This document shows positions 35,741 to 48,049 of a stretch of DNA of 64,000 nucleotides, one piece after another. How positions within the stretch are numbered: position 1 is the stretch's first letter; each line of letters begins with the position of its first letter. The notes beneath the pieces are model-generated. The model was not told the origin of the DNA and ran no database searches. It saw only the letters and a program-made list of their open reading frames with translations. The stretch is taken from the NCBI GenBank assembly GCA_023213395.1, contig CM041465.1:229469741-229533740 (forward strand). Reading direction: 5' to 3'. Source of the stretch: Cycas panzhihuaensis (Eukaryota; Cycadophyta). A program made the translations under genes and the position numbers.

Positions 35741-36014
35741 TGAATAGTGTAGAACAAGGAGACAAGGGGAGCAAAACCACTTGAGAGAAATGAGTAAAGG
35801 AATGAGGAACTTCTCTTCATTGATTCATTCTTGAAATGAGCAATAATATATATACATATTTGGTGGGTTGCATGCAAGACACTTGCCATCCATGTAGTGA
35901 TTGCTCAACCTAGCTCTTAAGCGTGGACCCCTATAGTACAAAGTGTAGAAAGAATTATGAGAATAGGAAAGAATACAAAGAGTGCTAAATATACATTGAA
36001 TAATGAGTTACTCA
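35741..36014 (-). repeat. Gypsy-2 5' LTR
   Basis: 274 bp, TGAATAGTG to GTTACTCA. Primer-site complement GCTTTGATACCA is at 35724-35735. It is the intact partner of the split LTR at 12524-12614 plus 24215-24403. Confidence 0.82.
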
Positions 36015-37990
36015 TGAAGCCACCACCATCATGTTCGTGGTTTTTAAATAAGTAAACTCCCTCAATTGGCATGTTTCATATGAAACTCCCATTTACATAG
36101 TATGAATAGTTTGATCCTTCGTGGTAGAAGATATTGGACATACTTTTGCCATTGCTTTGCCTATGTTAGGGAATCTTGTCAATTGGGCCACATCTATAGG
36201 TTCCATGCCAATGATTTTTCCATTGATAAGAAGCATACGAGAGTTTAATTATATCCTTCAATCACATGCTTCAATCATTTAGAATATTTTAAAGACAATG
36301 GAAGCAAAGCAGTTCGTGTGACACTTTTGGTTTCCAATGACACACACAACGGAGCTTTACATTCACCTAGTGCTAACCATTGATGCAACAATGGTGAATC
36401 AAGGAGTTGCCATTGAACCACATGCCCTCCTGATTTAACAAGGGCGTCCAACTCTCCATCGTTATTATTTCCTTCTTTCTACACTACTAGAGTTGCCTCT
36501 TCACCTTGTTTCACTGATGGTTGGCCAACCGAACTGGGCAAACCCTCTATGTGGTACCAATTTTGTGGGATTTTTAGGAATGAGTGAGAAGGTATCAAAT
36601 GGTTTCTAATCCCTTCCTCCTCTAGACCCAAAGGCTTCCTATCCAATATTAGATGAAGAATCCATGTTAGATATATGCAACTTTGTCTTTCACAATGATT
36701 TCAAGTCTTCTCACAATGATTTCATACCACCATTGAGTAGTCTCCTATCAATTTAAATTGGCATTGCCCTTCTTTAATTGACGTAGTTATGAACAATCTA
36801 TGTTTCCCTTGATTGGCCCTAGTTTGATGTGAATCGACCACTTTTCATTCGACTCATTCTTTCTATGTTGTGATTGGTAACTCAAAACCCCTTTATGATT
36901 GATGATATTGACTTACATTTAGTGGGTTGCTAGTGACTCAAAAATTGTTCACGATCAATGATATTGACTTGCACTTGATCGACCCTCCTTTGATTCACCT
37001 CAGGGTTTATTAGGGTCATTAGATTGTCATTGCACTCCTTTGGTCAATTAGCAATCATGCTTTCTATGATCAACAATGGTCATGGTATTGAAATTGGTTC
37101 ATCAACTCAATCCTCTTTTCAACTCGACCCTTTTGATACAATGAGGTATGAAAGTTATTCCTATTGATCGACAATTGCAAGATTTCAAAGGTGCAATGGT
37201 TGTGACACTCCACTTGATCAACAATTGGAGCATCTCATGATTGTTTATGCAAGCCATCGATTGACGTTGATACTCATGATGGATGCCAAGCCCTTGATTA
37301 ACAATCAATGCCTAATGGTATTGTCATCAGCAATGTTAATACACATGATTGATGGTAACACTTGACTTAATCAACAGTTGGATCGATGCCTAAATATCTG
37401 CAGGAGCCCTCGACTGGCATTAATATTTGTGATTGATGCTAAGCTCTTAATCGGTGGTTGATGCCTTGTATTCTAATTGATGAGGATATCCCTGCCAGTT
37501 TATCACTTGATTGGCAATTTTCAGTGATTGATTTATATCTTAATCTGCTTGCCAATGTTTGGAATGTTCATAATGTTTGGAAGCAATGTCCATGATCTAT
37601 GTTACTAGATTGAATAGTGGTGGTGTTGTCTACCAACTTGTCACTCAATTGGCAACAATGCTTCCATCGACTTGTCACTCGATTGACAATGATCCTTTCC
37701 ATCGTCTTGTCACTCGATTGACAATGATCCTTTCCATCGTCTTATCACTTGGTCAGTAGTAACATCTTCCACCAACCCTTTTTTCTAATTGACGCCACAT
37801 ACTTACATTCATAATTGACCTTATTTGTTTCGATCAACCTAATTTTTGGATTTGCCTTAGCACATTGGCCTTATCCATTTTGTCTCCATACTTTTCTATT
37901 CTACCATATAGTTATTTGCTAAATAGATTTAGAAGATCCATTATAATTAACTTCAAGTTCTCTAAATCTTATCAAAACAACAAAATGTAA
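36015..37990 (-). other. Unassigned region, partly protein-like on the minus strand
   Basis: Some minus-strand blocks look like eroded coding sequence. Between about 36440 and 36290 there is WQLLDSPLLHQWLALGECK, and further down LLINGKIIGMEPIDV (36235-36185). No family is recognised. The part from 36780 to 37830 is full of diverged CGATTGAC/GATTGAT-like words and includes a minisatellite. It lies just downstream of the Gypsy-3 integrase on the same strand, so it may be its 3' region. Confidence 0.4.
37637..37760. repeat. 34-35-bp minisatellite, about four units
   Basis: Units starting CTTGTCACTC (or a variant) begin at 37637, 37671, 37706 and 37741. The second and third are almost identical; the first and last are diverged. 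Confidence 0.8.
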
Positions 37991-37992
37991 GT

Positions 37993-39880
37993 CTAAATTA
38001 TTCTCAGAGTTGGCCTTTGGCTTCCAACATGCAACTGGGTTTTAATAACTCTTAACTCAGATGCATTTACGAGTCCAACATATAGGGTACTACCTAGATT
38101 TGCCAATCCAATCAAACCATTATCAAATATTTTTTTCACTAAGAAGGGTCCCATCCATCTCAATTTTAATTTTTTGGGTTTGAGAAAATGCTTGCCATCA
38201 TATTTCAAGACTAGGTTCCCCTCAAAAAATTCTCTTTAAACCTTTATCGTGAGAACTTTTCCTTTGTGGTGGTGTCACATTTGTCATCTATGTAGCCTAT
38301 AAGCATTTTTCATCTAAGGCCACAAGTTCTTGAAGATTATATTGCAATCTTTCATCATCCACCCATCTCTCTTGTATCACTATTCGCAAACTTGGGACCC
38401 AAAATTTGATAGGCAATACTGGCTCTTTTCCATGTGCTAACTAATATGGAGTATATCCTATAGTAGTTTTAAATTCCATATAAAAGGCCCACAATACATA
38501 ATGCAAATTTTCTGCCTAGTCATCTTGCTCTAAATAACATAATTTTTGCAACATCATCATGAGAATCTTGTTAATTGATTCTACTTACCCATTTGCATGT
38601 GCTTAATAAAGAGTTAGAATTATGATGAATAACCATAAATTCTTGTGTCAAGCAATAAATTATGTCATTAAGAAAGTGAGTTCCTCAATCTCTAATTAGT
38701 TCTAGTGGACAATGAAATTGCACAATGACATTTTCATCTAAAAATATAGCTATATTATGTGCAGACTTGTTGCAAAGTGCCTTAGCCTCTACCCATTTTG
38801 TAAGGTAGCATGTAGCCACCATTATGTATTTTGCCTATGTTTGGCACACAACATGTTTGAAGGGACCCAAAAAATCTAACGTCCAACATTCAAAGGCCCC
38901 ATGAGCCAATGATGGTTATAAAGCCATAAATCTTGTTCTAAAGGTCACCCCACTCGTTAACATGCATCACACACAAGACATAGTTTTTTGCATCTATAAA
39001 TATTTGTAGCCACCATAGTCTTGAAAGAAGAATCTTATGTGTTGTTGACTTAAGTTTGATGTGACCTTCGACCACACCTTGGTGTGCTTCTCTTAATACT
39101 TTTCGTTACTTTTTCTAGCATCATGCATCTATGAAGTACTTGATTAGTACCAAGTTTATACAACAATCCTCTTATTAATTGATAAGATGCAAATTTCTGC
39201 ACAAAATCTCATCTTTATTGTTGAGGCATACTTGTAGGAAAAGTTTTCATACTTAAATATTCTGTTCTCTTCATATCCAGCGGTGCCATTATTACTTGAA
39301 ATAACTTTGCATCAAGAAAATCAGCATTTACTCCTAGTGGTGCTTCTCTTGTCTAGATCCTAAAAAAGTGATTCGCTACAACATGTATGTGACTTGGTCA
39401 GACTACTACCCTAAAATTAGATCCCTAAAGTAAAAGCATCCAACAACTAATCCATCCCTAGACCATTGGTATGTTGACCATGTACAATAATGCTTGATGG
39501 TCCACGTAAAATACAAATGGATTAGTAAGTAAATAATGCTAGAATTTTTGCATCGTATAGACCATCCCTGATGCCCTTCATTCTATTGTGGAGTAATTCC
39601 TTTTAGTTGCCCTTAATTGCCTACACAAAGTAAATAGTGTGATCCAACTTGTGACTACCTTCCTGTGCTAATGTACACCCAATCACTACTTGTGATATAT
39701 CCACATGAATGTGGAATTCTTTTATCCAATCTGAAAACAATAAGAACAAGGTAGTGATCATTTCCCTATAAGGTTACCAAATGGTTGTTGTTCATCCTCC
39801 CACATAAACTTGGCACCTTTTAGCACTTGCACTGACATTTTTACTAGCCCTCCATGCAAAGGCATGTTAATCAACTCATA
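37993..39880 (-). pseudogene. Gypsy-3 pol fragment: RNase H and integrase
   Basis: Minus strand. It starts with an RT/RNase H junction-like block (GAKFMWEDEQQ, about 39800-39830). YVDHQALLYMVNIPMV near 39520-39480 and VVVRPSHIHVVANHF near 39400 are typical of RNase H in Tat/Athila-like plant gypsy elements. Eroded integrase follows, ending with a C-terminal domain at 38208-37993 (KLRWMGPFLVKKIFDNG). Many stops and frame changes. LTRs were not identified. Confidence 0.75.
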
Positions 39881-39884
39881 ATGT

Positions 39885-40022
39885 AGTCGTGTTTGAACTA
39901 TGTCATGGGCAATCCATTGATGAAGTTCATGCAGATGGACTCCCAAGGACAAGATGGAATTAGGAAGGGTTGATCTAAGCTAACCTTTTAGCCAAAAGGT
40001 TTGGACTAGTTGTATAAGCCAT
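39885..40022 (-). pseudogene. Short gypsy integrase fragment
   Basis: Minus-strand reading PWESICMNFINGLPMT resembles the gypsy integrase core entry (PWE-x-ISMDFI-x-GLP). It lies upstream of an RT/RNase H segment, the reverse of the normal order, so it probably belongs to another element joined to Gypsy-3 here. Confidence 0.5.
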
Positions 40023-40029
40023 AGTTATG

Positions 40030-41043
40030 GTTTGTTAGTTTTCCAAGATGATAATATTTATTCTGTGCATTGAGTCCATTGACACACCACAACTACCCAA
40101 TTTTTTTTGGCCATGTTTGGTTGCATTACAAGTTGCCTACTATGGTTGTCTCAAAAAGAGATGGATGTTTCCTCAACCATTTATGGTAGATTTTATGGAA
40201 ACTCTTGCAATGGAGACTTCAACTCTCCACAACATTTCATCCCTAGACAAACAGCCAGTCTAAGGTAGTGAAGAAGACCCTAGTTCAATCCCTTCACATT
40301 TGCCAACATGCTACTATTGAATGGGGTAGATCTTTGGTAGCTATCTAGCATTGCTACAACCAAGTAGTACACATGAGCACCCTCCTTTCAAGGTCTATTA
40401 TGGGTTCCAACTTGCTGCGCCTTATGATCTTCCAATTATGCTTCATTCACTTACCATATGACATGAGCAAATAAAGTAGCAAAAGGTTGTGGTTTACGCA
40501 AACCACCTCCAATGAGTGCATGCCTATGTCAAAGAGATCCTCACAAGGTCCCTAGCCAAGTATAAGGCCTAGAATGACCAACATAGGGTCCTGCACAACT
40601 TTCAAGGGGGGATTAAGTTTGGCTCCTCTTAAACAAGCAACAATTCAACCATTAGGCTCACCACACGTCGAAACCCATTTGACTTGGACCTTACTACATA
40701 AATTAGGCCATTAGGGATAATGCCATTTGCTTGGACTTGCTAACTCATCTTAGGATGCATGAACTTAGTCTTGTGCGAGCCACCCTTACTAGAGGAAGAG
40801 GTTGAAGTGGCTCACCCAGAGGACATGATTCAAGGCATCTAGCCTCTAGTTCAAGTTGACACACTTCTTGACACTGGGACACACACCATACAACATCAAC
40901 AAACGACCACACACTTGGTGGGCAATAAAGGCAACCTGCTTATGTAGGCTAAATAGATTTTGTAGGCAACATTTGAGCAAGGTTTTCCACATTTGCAAGA
41001 GCCGATGAAATTGGGGACAATTTCCTCTTGAGCAAGGAGGAAT
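40030..41043 (+). pseudogene. Gypsy-4 integrase C-terminus with chromodomain-like end
   Basis: Plus-strand blocks VYYGFQLAAPYDLPIMLHSL (40400-40460), VHAYVKEILTRSLAKYKA and NDQHRVLHNFQ match the region after the integrase core in chromodomain gypsy elements. Further on, LVLCEPPLLEEE and a eroded ATFEQGFPHLQ block suggest the region up to a chromodomain. Stops and shifts are frequent. The coding remnant ends just before an AGCAAGGAGGAAT polypurine-like stretch. Confidence 0.68.
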
Positions 41044-41072
41044 TGATGAGTGTGGTTGTTGCTCACTCATAT
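41044..41072 (+). repeat. Start of Gypsy-4 3' LTR, cut by Copia-3
   Basis: A TGATGAG start follows the polypurine-like AAGGAGGAAT. The sequence is interrupted at 41072 by Copia-3 and would resume at 59356 after the CATAT duplication. The far end of this LTR was not found, and its partner is outside the window, so this call is inference. Confidence 0.4.
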
Positions 41073-41528
41073 TGATAGAATTAATAATTTATTCATTAAT
41101 TTATCTTGATGTACTTTTTAATTGTAATGTAAATGTGAGTCACTTTAGTAACTCAATGTTATAAAGTGCAAATGTGCCTTAAATTATATTTTGAAGTTGT
41201 GAATTTTAGTTGAGGGGCTAGAAGCCCACTTTCACCAATGTGAGTATGAGTGGCACTTGGTTACTATGCAAACACTCTCATGCATGTGTGCTACTTGTCC
41301 TCCATACATGGCCACTATAATTTCTATATATAGAGGATCTCTCTTGGATTATTGACAGGGTTTATGCTGTGTAGGCTTTGTTTATGCTAACGAAAAGTTG
41401 TTTTGGGGTTTGAACATAATTTTTTCCCCTCTAAGTTTTCATGCTTTGATCATGCTAATGTGAATGTGGTTGTCTATTTTTAATGATTTAAATCCTAGTA
41501 GTAAAAATAGTGAATCTATTTTCTCTCA
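41073..41528 (+). repeat. Copia-3 5' LTR
   Basis: 456 bp, with a TATATATAGAGGATC promoter-like stretch near 41321-41337. It is shorter than the right LTR because of small indels around 41345-41370. Confidence 0.9.
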
Positions 41529-42936
41529 TTTGGTATTAGACCAAGTTGTTTTTTCACATTTTAGTGATTTTTCACTACATTTCTTCATTGTTTTTTGCTA
41601 ACCCTCCTCACAAAACTATGGTTGGACTATATTAGGCATTTGTTAGCTTATCTTGCTCCAAATTTAGGGCCTTTCTGCACTCCAATCTCCATTTTATGTA
41701 TACGGTTGTCACGGCTACCATACTTTGGCTATGCGCCCAAAATAAACTCATTTTGGCTCATTTTTCCATTAAAATATCTCCAAATCAATTTTGTTACTCT
41801 TTGAGCATCATCAAAACTCCATTTCACTACTATCTGTATCTTCAATCAATCAAAATGTATCATTTTGAGTCATACTTGCTCCACATTGGCCATGCGCCCT
41901 TTTTTTCTTCTGTTTGACTATTCTTTGCCTGCAACTGATGAAACCCTACAATATGACCACTTAAAATGATCTCCTCATCATGCCCTTCTTAGATCTAGGG
42001 TTAGATTTATGTTCCATTGCTTCAGTAAAGGGAAATTATCTCTCAAAGGTCCAAAAAATTGCCTTTGCTCAAATACACAAATCAAGTTTTTTAATTTTTT
42101 AATATTTCTATAGTTTTATAACTTTATGTTATACATTTTAGAATATTCTTTGAGTATTCCTTTCTTAACATTCACTTTTTACTAAGGTTATTTTATCATT
42201 GTTAATCATTATATAACTTATTTTTAATATTTTTTAAGTCTTTTGTTTAGTTTTTCGTAAAAGCCCTAGTTTTTAGTTTGTTTTTTTAACTAAACAATAT
42301 ATCTTCAAGCTAAAAAATACAAAAAATTTAACGTTTTTTAAAATTATTTTTAGCTTTAATTTATTTTTTATTTTAAAGAAAATTAATTAACAAAAAAACA
42401 TATTTCAACTTGAAATATTAAAAAAGATAACTCCTGAATTAATTTCGAGACCATACCAGTCCAGCAAGGGGAACAATTAAGACCTCTATAGTTAATCACT
42501 ACCACACACGAGTTGTATGTCTCTAGACAAGCAAGCTAGGGGACAATTCACTATCAGGTGTATAGAGTGATAAATTGAGGTGTAAACCCTCAAACTTGGA
42601 GTTTGGAGACCAAGCTAGACCTAGAGAGGGTGAGTGCCTTAGTTGTTAAGTGTTCCCTTAGATGAAAACTTAATTGTTAATAAGGCTATAAATCCAACGT
42701 TGGTGGATCCACAATGTTAAGGGGAGTAGAGCCTTCTAGTTCTCATGTACCTTCAGGTATATAGAGCCCTTGAACTACCATGTATGAGTAGGTATGCCAT
42801 CGAACAAGACCGTCTCAACTACCACATGGTATTAGCCAAGGAGACACAGAGACTTGTGACACTAAATTAATAAACCTTTCTAGGTAGATAGGACATTATT
42901 GGTACCTACACTCATTCAGTCATAATGGTTCTATAA
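41529..42936 (+). other. Copia-3 leader
   Basis: AT-rich non-coding DNA from the primer site to the gag start. No gene is seen. Confidence 0.7.
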
Positions 42937-45380
42937 ATGGTTGCAATTAATACTATCAAATTGTCAGGCAGTGACACAAACTTCTTGGCTTGGAAGAAAC
43001 AAGCCAAGAATATACTCATAAAGAACAAATTGTGGATTTATGTTTCCAGTGTTACATCTAAACCAATGCCCACTCAAGATCCTAATGATCCCACTATCAT
43101 GATACCGGCCAATCTAGTTGCCCCTGCCACATTTAATGAAAATGATGAAGTTGTACTTTCCTTCTTACACCTCTCTTGTGAAGAAAATATTGACCAAAAT
43201 ATTGAAACAACCATCACCTCTATTAAAGCATAAAACATAATTTGCTCCTTGTACAAGAGAAAAGACAATGCAAAAGTCATCATGCTTAAGGCCCAATTTT
43301 ATTCCATTCCTTATGCTAGATCTATCGAAGCCCATTTGATCCAAATTAAAGCATTAAGGAACCAATTAACTACTCTTGGTCAACCACTTGCAAATAATGA
43401 TTTGGTGTCATCCATTGTCAATGTATTACCTATTGGCTTTAACTCCCTTATTTCTAACATGTCCCACTCCAATCGCCTTGCCCCATTGCACTTTAATACC
43501 TTTGAGTGTATCTTAAATAGACTTGGAGATCCTAGTTTTTCCTCATCGACCCCTACTTTAGTTGCACGTCACAAAGGAAGACAACAGAGACCAAATCTGA
43601 ACGAATAGTTCGATTCTATAAATTTGAACCAACAACAACCATGACAACAATAGACAAATCAAATAGTTTGTCACTATTGTGGCAAACTCGGCCACACAAC
43701 ACCAAAATGTACGAAAAATAGGGTTGACTAGCAACAATAACAACAATAACAGGATCGCCCTACAAATTGAGGTGCAATCCTAACCGTGGTCGCAACAACT
43801 TCCAAGGAAACAAAAGGCCAAACCAGAATACCCAAAATACCAATTAGGGCTATGTACAAAATTAAAACTACAACCAGAGAAGGAATTAGAATCAAGGAGG
43901 CCGCATGGTTGATTCCTAGAATTTGTTCTGTGCTGCTTATGTAGCCCACACTACTGATAAATCCTAGTTGATAGATTCTGAAGCCTCACGACACATGATC
44001 GGTTCCAAAGATTGGATCACAAAACATTTGGTGATGATGTAGTACTAGAGATTGCTAAAATTGGCAATGCTCCCATTTCATTGACAAATTCTAATGTTAA
44101 ACATCACCTAAATAATGTCTTCTATGTACCTAGGATGACAAGAACTTTGTTGTCCATCAGTTAGATAAATAAGCACAAGTTTGATGTGTTATTTATCCAT
44201 CTTGGTAAATGCCTCATCAATGATGTCAATGGTAATGTGATTGCAATCAGATATGAGGATCATGGACTTTACAAGTTGGACGCCACATCAACACCTACAT
44301 TTCTGCACAAGGATATTGGCATATGTAGTAATTCTGCTTTAACCGCTGAAAAACAACTTGCACCTGTTCCTCAGTCACTTCCCAAATATCAATTATGGCA
44401 TCAACGCTTTACTCATCTGAATATGAACAACCTTTAATTACTATTCAAATTAAACATGGTGCATGGTCTACCAAAAATTAAACAGAGTAAATATTTTTGT
44501 GAATCTTGCATTATGAGGAAGTGTATAGAGCACCCTTCAAATCCATTGGCAAAGTTTGGCATGATCAAAACCATCAGGCTTTGTTCATTCAGACATTTGT
44601 GGACCCATGTCACAAAAGTAAATTAATGGTTCTCATTTTTTCATTACATTCATTGATGATTTTTTCCACAAGGTCTGGGTCTACTTCCTAAAGCAAAAAT
44701 AAGAAGCTTTTGAAAATTTTAAGGAATTCAAAACTAGAGCTAAACTAGAATCTATCATGCCGCTCAAAATCCTTTGCTATGACAATGGCAATGAATATAC
44801 CTCAAAAAAATTCACCCAATTTTGTAAGGATGATGGCATCAAATGGTAGTTCTTTGTCCCCTACGCTCTTCAACAAAATGGAGTTGCTAAGAGGATGAAT
44901 TGGACCTTGGTCAACAAAGGCAAGGCCATGCTTGCTGCCAAAAACCTTGGACTTCATTTCTAAGCTGAAGCAATCAACACGGCTACATATCTTACCAACA
45001 GGAGTCCAACCAAGGTAGTCATAGATATCATACTCAAGGAGGTTTGATTAGGTCAAAAACCTATAGTCTCACATTTGCAACCTTCTTGATGCATAATATA
45101 TATGCGCATCCCAAAAGAACAAAGGAAGAAATTGGATGACGAAAGCAAGAAGTGCATCTTCATTGGATATATGTATGGATGCAAAGCCTATAAACTATAT
45201 GATCCTGCTACACAACAAATGCATACATCTTGGGATATCACTTTTTTTGAAGTGACTTAGGAATTGGATCCACAACAAATTTCATTCCCTATTGATAACT
45301 CTGCAACAACTACTTGGTCCTCCTCCAACCCTTAAAAATGTTCCTGCAGTAATTGTGGTCCCATCAACTCCATCTGCATC
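42937..45380 (+). pseudogene. Copia-3 gag, protease and integrase, degraded
   Basis: The ATG at 42937 opens a copia gag (IKLSGSDTNFLAWKKQAKNI). An in-frame stop lies near 43232, and reading continues in the same frame to about 43608. An intact CCHC zinc knuckle, CHYCGKLGHTTPKC, is at about 43667-43712. The protease region near 43970 is damaged. The pre-integrase block YQLWHQRFTHLNMNNL is at 44390-44435. Integrase is heavily shifted and reaches about 45120-45380, where the BRCT carrier is inserted. The pol part resumes at 57137. Confidence 0.82.
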
Positions 45381-45630
45381 TGTTACAGACCTTTTCCATA
45401 ATCAGAGCCCAATCACCAGATTCTAGAGAGCACACGTGAGCACAAAAGCAATTGAGTAGATAAATAGTTAAACGACCATATATTTGATTGATAAAAGATG
45501 AATGATATACAATACATTAGAGGCCTCATTTATAGGTGCATAATAGGCCCCTTTAATAAAAGGTCACAACTCTTCAGAAGATGCCTTTTCATTAACAACA
45601 ATTGATTAACTGTTAAGAATGTTCGTAACA
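45381..45630 (-). repeat. BRCT carrier 3' LTR
   Basis: 250 bp. It is followed by the polypurine tract (ATTCCTCCCTTTT on the plus strand), which marks the 3' LTR of a minus-strand element. Confidence 0.9.
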
Positions 45631-45733
45631 ATTCCTCCCTTTTAAGATGTTTCGCCCACGAAACAAATTCGAATGACTGGTTGATCACTTCATTCAAGGT
45701 GGTTCATAACAAAAGCTGCTTCTTGAAATGTTG

Positions 45734-47386
45734 TCATCGAAACCTAATAATGAGTAGCTTGAGGTCTCCTCTTGCTAATAAAAGAATATCATAATCATCT
45801 GACATATGTCGTCGAGTCATATTTGCTAGAAATTCAAATAATGAATACGCATATAATAGCAAGCTTGAATAGGTTGATGGGGTTGTGAGATAATTAGAAT
45901 TCTGTGGTAGATGTTGATTACAAAAATATTGAAACCCTATATACTTTTGCCTGCAAGACAAAGATGGTTGCCATGGTATCTTCCATTCATTTTTGACTTT
46001 AAGTTGTCGACATGTGTAATATTATTTTGGAATGTATGGTTTAATACCAATGCTTGAAAACTTCTTAGATTCATTAGGAAACGAAATGGTTTTTGCTGAC
46101 ACTGGGAAATCCTTGGATACATATGGTTCGGTCGATTAAGAAGTGAGCTTGATATTCTCGGTATCAGTATTTTTTTTAGATTGATCAAGAAATGTAGATA
46201 TCACTACTAACATTAGCAACCATTTTGGTATATACTTGATATTTTTATAGATTGTTATATTTTCTTTTGAGAACGACACTAACATTTTGCCTTTGTCGAC
46301 TACCAATGAGTTGCCCTTATTTTCCTGTAGTATATTATTCTCTTCTTCTAGCATGCTCAAATCATGTGTCGAGATTATGATTTGATTTGCAGGCTTTTTT
46401 TCTTTTGGCATTGCATGATCTTGTATTCCCATGGCTTTTAATATAGATGTGTCATCCTCATCTGCATTGTTGACAGATTTATCCATATGCCTTTCATGAT
46501 TAAATGAATTATCTTGATGCAACTCCTGTAATTTTTTTACTTGTTCTTTTAATTTCTTGTCTAATGCCAATAAGGAAGCATTATTGAGGTTTACTAATGT
46601 TGGAGAAGATTCTTTATGTTCATCTCCATTTTCTTAATCTGAAAACTTTTCATTTCTTCCCAATTTTCCATAAGTCCTTGCTTCTGCCTCAAGAGGTCTA
46701 TATAAACCAGCAGAATGACTGTATGAGTCTTGATTGTATGTTGACAATAGAGGCTGACAACTTAGGCTTTCTTGAATATCCTTTGAAACACTGGCCTCTG
46801 CTTGAAAAAGTTCTAGTTCCTATCAACTTTTTAGGTAATTTTCTTCAGGAAGTAATGCCCAAGCCTTTAAACAGTCTTCAAGCCAATAGTGATTGACTAA
46901 CTTTATTCCCATTTGTTTAGCAACCCTGTACTTATCGCCTTCATGTTTGTAGCAAATGAGATGTGTCACTTCACTCGCAATCAATGGTTTTATAAATCAT
47001 GCTCCCATTATTTCAACCATTCCCATAATGTCACAACGATCTTGCCCTTGATATCCGGTTAAGCAAATGCATAAGGATGCACTATCGGGAATGCCCATCA
47101 TATTTCTTACAGGTTTGTATAATATCTTATCAGTATCTACAAGTATTCCACTGCCCAAACTATCTGCAATCCATAAGTGTGTAACCAACACCTTTCCATC
47201 CTTCCTAGCCATAGCACAAATAGGATTATAATATGATAACTGGTAGACAATAAAATGAGTACAACTTGCATCATAACGTCTTGCATTGAATGCCCCATGG
47301 TATACAAGCTTTGTCACATATTTGTCTTGTGCTGTAGGGTCAAATCCTACTAACACAAATCTTACTCCATGAAATAATAGTCCCAT
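45734..47386 (-). pseudogene. Captured tandem-BRCT domain protein, intronless pseudogene
   Basis: From an ATG at 47386 one frame runs 551 codons with no frameshift, interrupted by stops at 46997, 46823, 46634 and 46136 and one near 46020. Residues about 4-88 form a first BRCT domain (GVRFVLVGFDP, CTHFIV, VTHLWIADSL). Residues about 103-180 form a second (LCICLTGYQGQDR, EVTHLICYKHEGDKY, NHYWLEDCLK with the conserved Trp). The first stop (codon 130) is inside the second domain. A low-complexity charged tail with VKKLQELHQD follows. The layout resembles the plant BRCT protein represented by Arabidopsis At4g02110, from my memory of that family. BRCT pairs bind phosphorylated partners in DNA-damage or chromatin pathways. 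Absence of introns suggests capture through mRNA. Confidence 0.85.
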
Positions 47387-48044
47387 TTTCTTGCCTCGTT
47401 TTTAAGTATCTTATTAACATTATATAAGATATCGACAATGGTGTATGTAGCAATGTTGTGGAAATAAATAGGCTAGCAGCTAATCTTGTAGTTGTAGGAG
47501 ATAAGAGGACGAGAGTATGAAAACCTTATAATTAATTGTCTTTAGGTGTTGTGTTGTAGTCGACACAATTATAATAGTGCATTATTTGCATAGATAATTT
47601 ATATCATTTGGTATAATATTCAATCTTGAATCTCCACTTCTTTCGTCAAGTGATATCAACCTTCCATGGACTGGCAAATAAACCCCCCTTTTGAATTAGG
47701 AATATTTTAATTTGTATTATACTTTGGGCCTTTTGATAGTTTAACTTTCGTTGTGTTGATGATTATGGATATAAGCACATGTTCAACGAAAATAACAATA
47801 TTGGACAAGTCAATAAACCATCTCTTCTCGAACCAATCAAATGTGAGATAATAAGCTACTTTACTTCAAATCACCTCTTGAGATTGCTATATATGCATTG
47901 GACTCCTATACATAAAATTGCTTTCTCATAATAATATATAACACAAAAGGGGGCGACGGTAATATATACGAAGTAATGCAACACATGTAAAATGAGCCAA
48001 TTATTATCCCCTTATAATTTGTGTTTGTATTATTAAATCACGAA
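47387..48044 (-). other. BRCT carrier, upstream flank of the captured gene
   Basis: AT-rich DNA upstream of the BRCT start codon on the minus strand. It may include captured 5' UTR. No ORF or domain is recognised. It ends at the Copia-1b target duplication AAGGG (48045-48049). Confidence 0.55.
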
Positions 48045-48049
48045 AAGGG

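Larger units (their letters stand above)
12524..36014 (-). mobile_element. Gypsy-2: Ty3/gypsy element hosting nest 1
   Basis: The right LTR is 35741-36014. The left LTR is recoverable in two pieces, 12524-12614 and 24215-24403, split by a LINE. Together they give 280 bp against 274 bp on the right. The PBS complement GCTTTGATACCA lies at 35724-35735 beside the right LTR, and a polypurine tract lies beside the left LTR (about 24404-24416), fixing the minus orientation. Gag-pol lies at 24480-28738. Gypsy-1 sits in its leader. Flanking bases (AATCA left, TGAAG right) show no target duplication, so the outer ends are less certain than the internal structure. Confidence 0.8.

Noticed and set aside
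37637-37760. CRISPR-like array
   Set aside because: Units are head-to-tail without distinct spacers and the context is plant repeat DNA; it is a minisatellite.
45937-46188. An 83-codon minus-strand frame overlapping the BRCT pseudogene
   Set aside because: It is in a different phase from the 551-codon BRCT frame and has no recognisable domain, so it is a shadow.
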